DNA of 64,000 bases from Orychophragmus violaceus (lineage: Eukaryota > Streptophyta > Magnoliopsida > Brassicales > Brassicaceae): assembly GCA_030180135.1 (NCBI GenBank), contig CM058236.1, positions 46,358,947 to 46,422,946 on the forward strand, written 5' to 3'. Under the pieces are notes generated by a model that was not told the origin of the DNA, did no database searches, and saw nothing but the letters and a program-made list of their open reading frames with translations. The position numbers and the translations under genes were made by a program. This document shows positions 43,264 through 55,649 of the stretch, piece by piece (position 1 is the stretch's first letter; every line of letters starts with the position of its first letter).

Positions 43264-46200
43264 TGTAACTCCCCTTTCCCATTCTCCGCTGACCGTCGAG
43301 CTGACCAGTCAACAATCAAACAAGAACATGACCGATCGAACCCGAGCAAGTCGAATGGGAAAAGTTCGCCACAGGACGAAGCCAAAGTTAGTTCGGTTTG
43401 AGACAAAGGCTCGCACCAATCTATCCTCGACTCCGCTATCCTCATATCCATAGTACCAGCAGTACCACTTGCACTACTTCGATGAGTTGTGTCGGTTCGG
43501 ACTAAAACCTCATATCAGAGAAACAATTTCATTTCTGAGTAATCAACGTTGAGCACAACGTTTAATAGAATTTCACAAACAATCGTCAAGTCAAATATAC
43601 AAAGAAATCAACACTTGAAATAACAATAACGCCGAACCGAGAAAACACCCAAAAATCACGAATCAAATCCCGCCACAAGCCATCCCGAAACTACACCGAG
43701 GCCCTCCCGCGTCCGTCGCTGCTAAACCTGAAAAACACAAAAAGAGTCTAATGAGCGATCTAAAATCACCCAGTGAATCGGCTCCCCACTAACGGCTTCT
43801 AATCTATCTAAGTCTACAAATTCCCGCCCCCAAAACCCAAAATAACAATCAGCAGGAATAATGGTCGATCACGTACTACCATGTCGTGATAAACCCAAAC
43901 ACATGCAATCAATGCCAAAGATAAAGAGAAATAAGGGAAATCGAAGGCACTGCGGCACATGTCCTCGATTGGACTTCGATCTATCTATCGCGCAACAAAA
44001 GAAAGAACAAACAACACTGGGCCCTACGAACTCGGTAACTTCCACGGGTTTACATTGTCACCTATATGGTAACTAACCCACGACTCCTAAACGTGTACAC
44101 AAGGTCCCACGAATAGGACACCGTTCTCTGTCCATCGATACGCGGTGAATCGGACTACCCCTAGATAGCCAGAGTTTCCATGTGATTCGGCCCTAGGACA
44201 TGACCCCGTATTCTCCGAATCACACACCTACCGGCGTCACCCGATAGGTTAACACCATAACCAGAATCACCGTGATCCGGATAGGTAAAACCCGAGGATC
44301 CAATCGGGTCGAAAGTACCAGAACGTAAACAAAACCTAGGCTTGCGGAATCTAGCGCACCCTAGAGTCCTAGTGCAGAAATATAAACACGCAGACTCGCT
44401 GGGACTCTAGCACATATCACGCAATCAATATCAATAATAATAGCAACCCCAACCATTCCTCAAGCCTCTATACTACCAATCTCTCCGCTCTGACTAGGTA
44501 AGATACCTAGTCAGCACCACTAACTTACCCGGTCCCGTGACCGGAGTAAGTGTCCACAGCAACTGCTCAGCCCAACACCGAGCAGTCTAACAAGCCTGCA
44601 CACAAAGCTCACAACAATAGCAATATAATCACGCAATCACAATCAAACACACAATCACACAATCACAAAATCACAACACAAGCATGCTTATTAGGGTTTC
44701 TAAGTTTTTTAATCCATTCTTATCCGCTACCTTGGGTTAGCGGATTGCTAACCCGTAGACGGCTTACAACTCACACCACTTTCCTTATTATACTCATCCT
44801 AAGTACCTTTTTAATAACTCTGTGATCCGTCGGTTTAGAGTTAGTAAACTTACTAACTCCCCGACATCTCTTTATTAATTAAATAAGTTCATTACCCTTC
44901 CCCGCTATTAAACCTAAACCCCGATCCCGTTACAATATTCTATAAGTTTGTTTAGGTTTAACTCATATTTTAATGTCGTCTTAATTCCCGTATATAGATT
45001 CATTAATTATCGTCCTTAATACAATATATATGCATATACGATCCTATTCGAACGGTTCTATATGAATGCATCAATCAAGCGTTACTAACAACCTAGCGGC
45101 ACACAATCGATTAACCTTTTAATTCCTTAAACCCTAACATGTTTATCTGATCCTAACCGGTTTATCATTAACGTCCAATTATTTAATATTAACCAATCAT
45201 TTTAATTATCGAGTATGCTATCCTAAAGCTACGGTTTTACGGTTCCCGGTCTATATGTACTAAAGGTCTGTGAGCCGACTCACAGTGTTATTATGACGAC
45301 AGATGGATGGATTGACGGAACTCCGAGACCCGATACGAACCCGATGCTAACCCGAACCTTTCCCGAACCTCCGTTGCTTTGCCCTGACCTTGACCCGCAC
45401 TTGACCTTGTCATTCCAAACCCCTGGATAACCCTCATATGATGGCTACTACAACCATCTATCCTATTTCTAAATAAAAGAAATCTGGTTTATCGGGAAGA
45501 TTATTACGTCGGAAAAATTCCTTTCCGAAGAATATTCTTTAGAATATTCCGACGTATTAATATTCCTTTCCCCATCTTTCTTCTATTTTCTCACTCTCTC
45601 TCCTCCCTCTCTCTCTCCCCTCCGGCTCCTCCTTCTTCTCTCCTCCCTCCGGCTTCTTCTTCATCCTCCGACTTCTTCCTCCGGTCTTCCTCTTCTTATC
45701 CTCCTCCTTCTTCTTCTCCTTCTTCTCCTCCTTCTCCCCACGCTTCTCCTCTTCCTCTCCTTCTCTCTTTTTCTTCTCTCTTTTTCTTTGTTTGTTTTTG
45801 GTGTGAGTAAGAAGTGTCACCCAAGGCCTCCTTTTATATCTGAAGGTCAGCTTGCATGCATCACCAACAAGTGACACATGGAGTGCTAAGTGTCACTCTC
45901 TTCTTTTCTCCAAATGACACCACATAAGGTGAGTTGTTGACACAAAATCTTGACAGCTCCTCCTCCTCTCTCTTAGCCACGAAATCATTCCATGCAGGGC
46001 CAGAAACCACTCTTTTTATCACCCATCTCATGTATAGAAAGCCCACTTAGAAGCCCTTTGGATTTGGACCTAAAACCTTCTTGTAGATTCATTGAATCAT
46101 GATTTCACAAAGCCTCTTCTTCCCTCTTGCATAATTTCGTAGCACAATCTTGCAAATGGGCTTGCATAAGGTCCATAATGACTCTATCTTCCATACATAT

Positions 46201-46825
46201 GCAGCCCTAATCAAGCCCAAGCTCCAAAGAATTTATTTTGGATTTTTAGCCACTAATTACTCTTTAATGGTCTAAAAATTATAACTTCATCTAGGAGTCA
46301 AATCTTGCTAAATTCTTTCATCCATAGCTTCTATATCTTCTAATAGAGCTGTGGTAAAAATCTCATAATTTTTGGTGGACTGTAGAGGGTCTTCTCGCTT
46401 ATCCGAACATTGTATCGGTTTCTCAGAAAAACTGGTTGTACGTTTAATATTTTAGAAAATCCTTAGCTGCTTCCATAAATTCACCAAGCCTCATTTTCAG
46501 GTTCCAGATTCTCTTAGATGATTTTAGCAATTCGAATCACTCTGTTTGGAAACCCGCAGCTCCGGTTATGAATTTTACAAGTTTTATCGGTTCTATCGGT
46601 TTCCTTTCCCGATATTCCGTAAAACTCATTTATTCTCTGTTTCTTTCACGTCTGGTTTTCTAAATGTTCTTTATGACAAAAAAAAAGAACATTTTGCCCG
46701 CCTCCACTTCCGGCTCGCAATTTGGTAAAATTACCAAAATGCCCTTCATCTTCTAAAAATTATGAAAATGCCCTTCGTTGACTTTTCTGCTGCTAGTTGA
46801 CTATTTCTTGGGACTGGATATTACA
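43264..46825 (-). repeat. Solo LTR, 3562 bp, Tekay-like
   Basis: Minus strand TGTAATATCC ... GGGGAGTTACA with an exact CCGGT duplication (43259-43263 and 46826-46830) and no internal region. It therefore arose by recombination between the two LTRs of a complete element. It inserted into a related LTR lying in the opposite orientation. A minus-strand TATA-like ATATAAAAG is at 45832-45839; the following CT-rich tract (45545-45795 on the plus strand) gives a meaningless Lys/Glu-rich frame. Confidence 0.9.
45832..45839 (-). promoter_or_regulatory. Probable TATA box of the solo LTR
   Basis: Minus strand ATATAAAAGG upstream of a purine-rich leader. Confidence 0.5.
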
Positions 46826-47183
46826 CCGGTCGCCGGCGGTCACGTCTCCTCTCACCACCAGTCAATCCACCACTCGTCGGTCAATAGTTTGGGTCAGTCT
46901 TGTGTGGTCAACGCATGGTCAAAGCTAGTCAACGGTTGAAGGAATGTTCGAGTTAGCATCAGTTCAGTCTCAGTTCTCATGGATTCCGTCATCCGTCCAT
47001 CCGTCGTCATTATTCAATGTGAGTTAGCTAAACCGTTGTGTGATGCATTTAGATTAGATCGATTCATCATATTGATCCCAGAATTATGAAACCGTAGAAT
47101 TATAGGAATGCATATCTGGAATTGAAATCTGATAGAACGGTTTATGTTGATTAAATAACTCGGTAATTAATTAAAAGGATAAG

Positions 47184-47184
<1 letters not shown>

Positions 47185-47227
<43 letters not shown>
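47185..47227. repeat. (TA)n microsatellite
   Basis: About 21 uninterrupted TA units in the LTR. Confidence 0.95.
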
Positions 47228-47229
<2 letters not shown>

Positions 47230-47313
47230 CGTGGCAAATATAGTTATCACTTATTCGCTGATCGTATCGTTGAATGCTTGATTGAGTGTTGCATACATAT
47301 AGAACATGCTAGG

Positions 47314-47315
<2 letters not shown>

Positions 47316-47361
<46 letters not shown>
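47316..47361. repeat. (AT)n microsatellite
   Basis: About 23 uninterrupted AT units, roughly 90 bp after the first run. Confidence 0.95.
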
Positions 47362-47364
<3 letters not shown>

Positions 47365-47784
47365 GAACATAATAAATGAACTATGTATGGAAATTAAGAG
47401 TTAAATTAAAATACGCATAAAACATATAACAAACCTTAAACTAGATAATCGGATTTGGTTTAATTAAATGGGGATATCAGGTTAACTATTAAAAAATAAT
47501 TAAGTGGAAGTCTGGAGATTAGTAAGTTTACTAATCTCAATCTAGTGGATTAAATAGGTAAAAACATAGGAATAGAGAATTGAATTAAAAGACGCAAATA
47601 TCTGGAGTAAACCGTCTAGGGGGTTAATAACTTTACAAACTTCAATCTAGCGGTAAAATAAGAAAGAGATTAATGATTTCTAAGAATTAAAACTAAATAA
47701 AAATTGAAGTGAATTGATTGAGTTACGTAATATGAATACTTAAAGCTATTGCTTGATGCTTGATTAAGTATGTGATATGTGTTG

Positions 47785-47995
47785 TGTGGTTTATCTACTT
47801 TGGTGTTGGGCCGGATATATTGCATTGTGATATGATTGTTATCTACTCCGGTGTTGATCCGTGTAGACTATTTGATTGTTTATCTACTCCGGTGTTGGGT
47901 CGTGTAGATTGTACTAGTAAATACTTACCTCGGTACAGGACCGAGTAAGTCTGGTTATGTTTACATATTCCGGTACGGGGCCGGGTAGGTCAAGA
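47785..47995. repeat. Degenerate tandem hairpin repeat in the Tekay-like LTR
   Basis: Four to five copies of a TACTCCGGTG...CCGNGTA unit, spaced about 45-60 bp. Each can fold as a short hairpin (for example TACCTCGGT/ACCGAGTA). The solo LTR has two copies near 44490-44560 and 35104 starts with two. Confidence 0.65.
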
Positions 47996-48487
47996 TGTGT
48001 TGATGAATGGTGATAGGACTTGTGGGATAGACTGGGTACTGGGTTTGAATTAGTGTTATTATTTGACCTTATCGGTCTTGTATAATGTCATATTCCAAGA
48101 GAGTTTGCTTGTTTATATTATTGTTATCATGACTCTATACGGTAAGTTAGATCCCACAAATCTAGAGATGGCGTATTGGTACTTCCTTTCCGATCGGATC
48201 CTAGGGAGATCCTGGTCAGTTCACGTACCTTCGGATAGTAGTTTTGGTTAGGGTTTAACCTATAGAGTGACATCGGTAGGTGTGAAATCCGGAGAAACGG
48301 GGTCATGTCCTAAGGCCAGACTACATGGAAACTTTGGCTATCTTGTGGTAGTCCGAGTCACATTGTATCGATGGACTGAGAACGGTGTCCTAGGTCGTAG
48401 GACATGACCATCTCAGACTTTTGTATTGTGACGAACGTTTCTCGTTTGGCCTGCACGGGTTCGATCAGTCATGTTATTGTTTGTTTG

Positions 48488-49673
48488 TGATACAATCAGG
48501 TTTTAATCCCTAGATCTACATTGCAAGTGCACAAACGATCAGTAGTATATAGGGTATCGAAATCCACAGGGACTCTAGACCTTACGATAGATTATAGAAT
48601 TATCAGGTTAAGCTAGGTGAAATCAATCAGAAACTAAATAAGCAAAACAAGAAAGTAAATCAATAGCAGGAGTGGTTTGTAAGCAATTAACTAAAAGCGC
48701 TAAGTTTAGGGAGTTCTCAGGAAATCAGACAAGCAGATAAATTATCAGTCAGAATCAAATTAAGTCCGGTTCTAGAACTCAAACACGGATATGGAACAAA
48801 CCAGCTTTCGTTGCGATAATTCTCTAAGTCTAATAGCAGAAACCCAAATTTCTTTGCAATTCCTAACAGATTAAACTAGCCTTAAGTGCAAGTTCGATAT
48901 GTTCACAATTCAATTAAATCAAATTTCTTTGCGAGTAATTCAATTGCTCAACCTAAATAGTTCAGATTCTAAATCACACTTTCGTGTCAATTTAACAACC
49001 TAAAGTCTAGATTCTAAGTGATCATGTTAGAAACTAGTGTTAAGCACAATTAAGGTTGAAGAACAATTAAGTTATGAATCCTTAACTGATTAATTATATC
49101 TAACAAGTCATAAAATCCTTAATGAGAATCTCTAAACCTAACTATGAATCTACTCAGACATGATTAATGAAACAGAAATCATAGAAATAATAGATTGCAT
49201 AAATAAAGAGTAAAGATTAAAGGGGTTCGAAATCTTCTCCAAAAGCAGGAAGCATTACAGGATTAGATCAGCCACAAAAGCTCTAAAATCTCTAAGCTCA
49301 AAGTATGAAAGCGTATGTAAGCGTATCTAAAATTAAACACCAAAAACCTAATTATAAAGACCTAATCACGGCTGGGGCTTCTTTGTAATTATTGGAAACT
49401 TCTGGGCTAAAGTGCAATATCCAAACTTCATTAAACCACCGAAGATAAGCCCATCTCGCATGTGTATCGATCGATGCGATCCTCTGTTTTGGACAGTGAA
49501 CTCTATCTCTCGGGTCAAAACTTCAAAATGCTCCAGAAAGCTCCAAAATCACCAAATCCACTCCAAACGTGCATATATGTAATAATACCTGTAAAAGACT
49601 CTAAAGAAACACCAAAAGACTCTAAAACATACTTATATCATGGTCTAAAACCGGTAAAAACCATGATATATCA
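48488..49673 (-). repeat. E3 3' LTR
   Basis: 1186 bp, terminal hairpin at its right end. Only one palindrome arm remains (49461-49478, CGATCG core). Confidence 0.9.
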
Positions 49674-51094
49674 ACTCCCCCACACTTAGACTTTGCTTGC
49701 CCTCAAGCAAAACAGAGAACTAAAACATGGTGAAGAGGTTTGAAAACTTTCAGAAACTCTTTTCATCTTAGAAGTAACAACACTCAAATTCCCCTTAGTA
49801 AGCCACTGAAAGAATCACCTGCAAGACATCAAGACCAACATATACTTCCCCACACTTAGCAATTGTCCTGAGTAAACTCCACAATCAATCCAAAGCAATT
49901 CAAATTCACCCTACTGACTTCTATAAGCTATTAAGTGCGGTCTCACCTAAGGATTATCGATCAAATGGCACATGGATTCTTACTCTGTCAGCTCTAGACC
50001 ACCATACTATCTTTTTCTGGTTTCTTTCTTCTCTTTTCCCTTCCTTAGCAATCTGATTTTTCCCCCATTGGGTATCATTTTTTTTTTATCAGTGCTCTTC
50101 CTGTTAAGGGGTGTACTTTGGACACATTTCATGAATGCACATGAGGTAATAGTGGTAGCTACCACTCCCGTGACCACTTCGGAGCTACTAGCTCATCCTC
50201 AGTTTATTATTCTCTTTTTTTTTTTTACTTTAGGGAAGGGGAGAAGGGAACCTTACTCGGAAAGGTTTACAGCTGTGTTAGAACTAACAGAGGAATCCGA
50301 CTCAAGGTATACCAAGCCCTTAAATGAGAAAATTAAGTCAAATTTATAAGGATGAAGTCAGTAAAGGATCGTCTGAATACCTGAATTGATATGGGTGTCC
50401 TCAGTAGGCTGATCCGCATTGGATTTTCTAATAGTCATAGATTGATCTTGCAAATTCATCCCAATGGTCACTTAAGTTCCTGCAAGTGCTGTTAACTTCT
50501 CAAAAATTTACTGTTTCTTACTTAAATTGTTTTGACTCAATAAAACAAAATTTTGAAAACAGGACTGACTCTAAGAAAACAGAAAGATAAAAGTCAGTAC
50601 CACCTCCCCAACACTTGAAACACACTGTCCCCAGTAGTGTCAAGCTTAGGATTGGTAAGAAAAGAAAGAAAATGTTAAGGGATGAGTTAATGTTCTGTCT
50701 GATTTTTACCTGTCTCGCACATGCATCGATCGTTACGCATAAATGCGACGATCGTTGCAATGCGATTGCGGTATGAGTCGATCGTTGCTCGGGTCCGCAA
50801 CGATCGCTGCAATGCGATTTTCATGTTGTGACGATCGACACACAAGACCGTGTCGATCGTTGCATTGCGATTTCTCGGATCAGTCAACAGTTAGCAGGTT
50901 AGTCCGTGAGAAATTCTCAAATCTCAAACCTGAAAGCTGAAAATCAATGCAAACAAGCAAAATCAATGCAACAGATAGTCTAAAAACAAGCATATCAACC
51001 CAAACATAAGTATCAACTAGAAAAATCAAAAGAAAAGTGCAAAAGAGAAAGTGAAAAAGAAATATATAACCGATAGTCTGAAAATGGACCACTC
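49674..51094 (-). other. E3 3' untranslated region with three polypurine tracts and three palindrome pairs
   Basis: No gene. Polypurine-tract copies at 49674-49688 (terminal), 49845-49858 and 50602-50616 (degraded). Palindrome centres 50729.5/50751.5, 50781.5/50803.5 and 50834.5/50856.5, each pair 22 bp, with about 30 bp between pairs and AATGCGATT in the spacers. Confidence 0.82.
50722..50866. repeat. Phased palindrome pairs x3, E3 3' region
   Basis: Six CGATCG-cored arms in a regular 22/30/22/31/22 bp series. Confidence 0.88.
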
Positions 51095-52591
51095 TCACTC
51101 GTAATCTATGTCAGCATAGCGATCAGAACCGCTCGAAGCACCGGGAGTTGGAGAGCGATGTCTACGTCGACGGGAAGGAACGGGCTGATGAATCTATGGC
51201 TGTCTCCTGCAAGTGCAGCCACGCATGAAGTCCCAGATGCTCCGTAGAATACCATCCTGACGCTCTCTCCACTCTCCTTCAGACATATCACTCAAAGGTA
51301 CTGAAGGAGCTGGATAAGGACCAATGTCATGTGCAGCAGGAGCAGCAGGTGCAGGCGCAGAAGAAGAAGAAGCCTGTGTAGAAGGCTCTCCCAGCGGATG
51401 GACCATCGTAGGAACTCTGCGCTGATCTCGCATAGGAGGCTTAAAATCCAAGGCAGCCAATGTATCGATCTTGGCCAGACTGGCAGCAGGAATCTCCACA
51501 CCATGCCTCTGCCCATGCATGTCATAGTAGACCCAGATGCGTCTCTCCTTCAGCCAAGTAGCACTCTGCAGGTGGGTCAGATCCATATATACCTTGCTAT
51601 CATCACGCTCTGTACCCTCTAAAGGGATCCTGCAATGCCGGAAAATGGGAGTAAGCAGACTCCCCACTGTCTCAATGCCCTTCCTATCTAACGCCTTCTT
51701 CTGCAATGAGCACAAGTGATGGGCAAAAACAGCTCCTAAGTTTAGATCCCTAGTAGGATCTCTCAACTCAGTACCAGCAAACTGCTCTCTCAATCCAATG
51801 AATAGTATCTCCAGCTCATTCTTGTGCATATTGTTTGCCTCGACCTTGCACAACAACGTGTAACCCAAGATGCGGATCACATATCTAAGAACAGGATGTC
51901 TGACCTGAATCTGCTTCGTGGTCCTCGAGTCATATGCTCCATTGCCAAACTGGTCCCAAAAATACTGCGCCTCCTGTCTATCCCACTCTAGAGCTATACC
52001 AGTGTGTGTAGGATCCACGCTGAACCCATAAATACGGCAGATATCTAGAAGGAGAATCCGATATCTGACTCCTAAGCTCATGAATGTAAAAATGCCATCT
52101 GCGGCTTTCCTGCGCTACGGATCAGGAGAGTAGACTCTGCAGGTCGCCATCAATTGTCTTACCATATCTGGATACAGCTCATTGTACTGCGTAGGCATCG
52201 TCCCCAGACCAATGCCCTTAACCAATCTAAGCACCTGCTCATCAATGCCTAAGGTCCTGCAAGTCCAATAGTCAGCAAACTTGGTCGGCTGAACATCCAT
52301 ATCACACCAGCCATTGTAGAGTAGTGTATCGAACTCGTCCCAGTAGTCATGTATCGGCCTCTCTGTGAATGTATCAGTCTTAAGCAGCTGGTCGGGCTCC
52401 ATATCCCATACCTTATCTGTCGGGATCATCTCCTTATCTTCCTTGGGCCAAGGCAACTGTATTGCTTCCCGATCTATCTGATAAGGCTCAGGTGGTGTTG
52501 AGTCGCGGAGAAACCATTCCTATGGTGGAGGAGGCTAATCTGCAGCTGCTGTACTGGCTCTGCGTTTACAATGTTGTCCGCGAGGAGGCAT
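51095..52591 (-). pseudogene. ATHILA ORF-1 protein, E3 copy, four amber codons
   Basis: A single reading frame of 499 codons from ATG 52591 to TGA 51095, interrupted only by four TAG codons at 52535-52537, 52520-52522, 52115-52117 and 51194-51196. There are no frameshifts. The ATG follows TGTTGCAG directly. Motifs shared with the E1 copies: P-I-H-D-Y-W-D-E-F-D, G-L-G-T-M-P-T-Q-Y, F-W-D-Q-F-G-N-G-A-Y-D-S, V-R-H-P-V-L-R-Y, L-G-A-V-F-A-H-H, V-G-S-L-L-T-P-I-F. A Ser/Ala/Pro-rich stretch precedes an Arg-rich tail that has no counterpart to the acidic tail of E1. Family by pattern: ATHILA ORF-1. No signal peptide or clear membrane helix seen, so an envelope role is not supported by the sequence alone. 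Confidence 0.84.
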
Positions 52592-52878
52592 CTGCAACAG
52601 AAAAATAAACTATGTTAGTCACGCAGAACTCTCTGTGAAATCGCAGTGCAACGACCGTTGTATAAATGCAGCGATCGTTGCAAGGCGATTTCACAGTCGC
52701 CATATAATTCTTCAAATCGTATAAGAATCAATCCACAATCACAACAGCAGTATAATCTCATCATTAATCAGCCTAAATCAAGCCTATATCAGTATGAAAT
52801 CATCATTCTAAAGCCAAAATCTTCTAATTCCAAAACCCTAAAATCGAATCCGAAAACGATGAATCTGAAGGACCTTAC
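52592..52878 (-). other. Candidate intron upstream of ATHILA ORF-1 (E3), with a palindrome pair
   Basis: Minus strand CGAG|GTAAGG at 52878 to CTGTTGCAG at 52592, 287 nt, ending at the base before the ORF-1 ATG. Palindrome centres 52654.5/52674.5 (20 bp) lie inside. Confidence 0.5.
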
Positions 52879-53378
52879 CTCGTAATTGCTTCGAATAGGT
52901 TATAGAAATGGACAGGGCGTGTAAAAACAAGAAGAATAGTGCTTTGAATGAATGAAAATGATGAAGAATCTAGTGATTTAGGGTAGAGGCGAATCGGTTG
53001 TACGGACGGCGAAATGGGGAAGAAGAGAAGAGAGAAAAGGTTAAAGGCACTTACATGTTTCGCGAATGCAACGACCGTTGCAGATAAGCAACGATCGTTG
53101 GTAGTGAACCGATTCGATTCCGGTTTAGCGCATGTGTACCTTTAATTTTAAAATTGAACCATCTGCAACGACCGTTGCTTAGGACCGCAACGATCGTCAC
53201 AAGGCGATTTCATCTCCTCGTCATATCTCCCTGCAACGACCGTTGCACATGTCAGCAACGATCGTCACATATTTCCAGACTCGTGTTCTGTAATGAAAAA
53301 GCACCAAAAACAAAACCAAAACTTAAAATCCTAGGAAAAATACCAAAATTAATATGTACAAACCAAACAGTGGGTTGC
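52879..53378 (-). other. E3 region between gag-pol and ORF-1, with three palindrome pairs
   Basis: No gene. Palindrome centres 53074.5/53094.5, 53171.5/53193.5 and 53239.5/53261.5 (20, 22, 22 bp). In each pair the left core is CGACCG and the right core CGATCG on the plus strand. The segment ends inside the two-hairpin box (TGGGTTGC); GTTGC at 53374-53378 is the candidate E6 target duplication. Confidence 0.75.
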
Positions 53379-54016
53379 TGATATATCATGGTTTTTACCG
53401 GTTTTAGACCATGATATAAGTGTGTTTTAGAGTCTTTTAGCGTTGCTTTGGAGTCTTTTACAGGTATTAGCACGTTTGGAGCGGAATTGGAGTTTATGGA
53501 GCTTTTTGGAGCATTTTGGTGTTTTGACCCGAGAGATAGAGTTCACTGTCCAAAACAAAGATCTGCATTGATTGACACACATTGTGCATTGATCGACACA
53601 CGAGCGAGATGGGCTTATCTTCGGCGGTTTAATGAAGTTTGGATATTGCAGTTTAGCCCAGAAGTTTCCAAGAATTACAAAGAAGCCCCAGTCGTGATTA
53701 GGCCTTTATAATTAGGTTTTTACATCAGTTTTTAGATACGCTTACGCTACGCTTTACTTACGCTTTCATACTTTGAGCATAGAGATTTTAAAGCTTTTGG
53801 GGCTGATCTAATCATGTACTGCTTCCTGCTTTTGGAGAAGATTTCGAACCCCTTTAATATTTACTCTTTATTTATGCAATCTATTAATTCATTGATTATA
53901 TGTTCATTATCTATGTCTGAGTAGATTCATAGTTAGGTTTAGGGATTCTCATTAGGGTTTTCATGACTTGCTAGATTTATTTATTTCAGTTAAGGATTCA
54001 CATCATAATTGTTCTT
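53379..54016 (+). repeat. E6: 5' 638 bp of an Athila LTR
   Basis: Starts TGATATATCATGG with the terminal hairpin, and is cut by E5 at 54017. It contains a palindrome pair at 53571.5/53592.5 (21 bp) whose CG dinucleotides have partly become TG. The remainder would lie right of the window. Confidence 0.87.
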
Positions 54017-55226
54017 TGATAGGTCTCGAGTTTTACCCTATACTAACTGCAAGTGCACAGTAATGTCAATGTAGTACTTAGGGATCGAATCCACGAGGAC
54101 TCTAGGCAACGATAGGATTAAGAACTTAAAGAGATTAAAACTAGGAGAAATTAAAAGGAAAATTGTATTGATTAATTTAAAAGCAAGCAGGAAAGTAAAC
54201 TAGTAGCAGGTTGTGGTTGTAAGCAATAAACTAAGGGCGCTAAGTCTATGGCGTTCTCAGGAAATCAGACAAGCAGATAAATCATTCAGTCAGGATCTAA
54301 TTAAACTCAGTTCTAGAACTCAAAACACAGATATATAATTAACCAAATTCCTTTGCGAGAATTCTCTAAGTCTAAGTGCAGTAATCCAAATTCCTTTGCA
54401 ATTACTAACAGATTTAACCAGCTTTAAATCCAAGTTTGATATGTTCACAATCTAATTAAACCAAATTCCTTTGCGAGTAATTAAATTGCTCAACCTAAAT
54501 AGTTCAGATTCTAAACCACACTGTCGTGTCGTATTTAGCAACCTAAGATCTAGATTCTAATTGATCATGTTAGAACTAGCATTAAACACAATTTAGTTTG
54601 AAGAACATCTATTGATGTGAATCCTTAACTGAATTAATTATATCTAGCAAGTCATGAAATCCTTATGAGAAACCCTAAACCTAACTATGAAACTACTCAG
54701 ACATAGATAATGTAAACATAATCAATGAATTCATAGAAATCGTAAAAGAGATTAGAATATAAAAGGGGTTCGAAAACTTCTCCAAAACGAATGTAGTATA
54801 GGATCAGATTAGCCCCAAAAGCTCTAAAAACTCTCTGCTCTAAGTTATGATAGCCTATCAAAGCGTATAGTTAAAAACCTAATTAAATAGCTAAAACACG
54901 TTTTGGGGCTTCTGTGTAAATATCTGGAACTTCTGGGCTTTTCTGCAATATCAGCATACTTCATTAAACCTTCGAGTCTGGCCCATTCGCGCTGTGCATC
55001 GACCGTTGCAGGTGTGCAACGATCGACGCAATCCTCAAATCTGGACAGTGAACTCTGTCTTCTCGGACCAAATCTCCAAAATCCACCAAATAGCTCCAAA
55101 ATCTCCACTTCTGCTCCAAATGTGCTTGTACCTAATAAAACCTGTAAAGGACTCTAAAAGAACACCAAAAAACACTAAAACACACTTATATCATGGTCTA
55201 AAACTTGTAAAAACCATGATATATCA
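54017..55226 (-). repeat. E5: Athila 3' LTR
   Basis: 1210 bp, minus strand, inserted in the E6 LTR (TTCTT at 54012-54016 is the candidate duplication). Palindrome pair 55002.5/55022.5 (20 bp; CGACCG then CGATCG). Hairpin at the right end. Confidence 0.9.
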
Positions 55227-55649
55227 ACTCCCCCACACTTAGCATTTGCTTGCCCTCAAGCAAAACAGAGAACTAGACATGGTGACGAGGTTTGAAAACT
55301 TTCAGAAACTCTTTTTGTCCTAGAAGCAACAACACTCAGATTCCCCTTAGTAAACCACTGAAAGAATCAACCACAAGATATCAAGACCAACATATACTTC
55401 CCCCACACTTAGCAACTGTCCTAAGTAAACTCCACAATCACATTCATGCATTCAAATTCTCCCTACTGACTTCTGCAAGTATTTTAGTGCGGTCTCACCT
55501 AAGGAGTATCGATCAAAGGCACATGGACTCTTACCTTGCCAGCTCTAGACCACCATACTATCTTTCTTTAGTCCCTTTCTTCTCTTTTCCCTTCCTTAGC
55601 ATTCTGATTTTCCCCCATTGGGTATCATTTTTTTTTTTTATCAGTGCTC
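55227..55649 (-). other. E5 3' untranslated region, cut by E4
   Basis: Polypurine-tract copies at 55227-55241 (terminal) and 55398-55411. No gene. TGCTC at 55645-55649 is the candidate E4 target duplication. Confidence 0.8.

Larger units (their letters stand above)
46831..48487 (+). repeat. Tekay-like long LTR, second part
   Basis: Continues the LTR started at 42220. It has two TA-dinucleotide runs and hairpin-type repeats, and is cut by E3 at 48488. GTTTG (48483-48487) is the candidate target duplication of E3. Short open frames here have no motif. Confidence 0.7.
48488..53378 (-). mobile_element. Athila element E3, 3' half (ORF-1, 3' region, 3' LTR)
   Basis: Minus strand. The 3' LTR is 48488-49673; inside follow polypurine tracts, 3' region, ATHILA ORF-1, a candidate intron and the start of the two-hairpin box. 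The box is cut at 53378 by E6. The gag-pol part must lie right of the window beyond the nested E6/E5/E4. Confidence 0.87.

Noticed and set aside
45557..45877. Lys/Glu/Arg-rich minus-strand frame
   Set aside because: Product of a CT-rich tract in the solo LTR; low complexity with no gene structure.
50722..50866. 21-nt small-RNA phasing as the cause of the 20-22 bp spacing
   Set aside because: Spacing varies between 20 and 22 and the inter-pair gap is about 30 bp, so a strict 21-nt register is not kept; helical phasing fits better.
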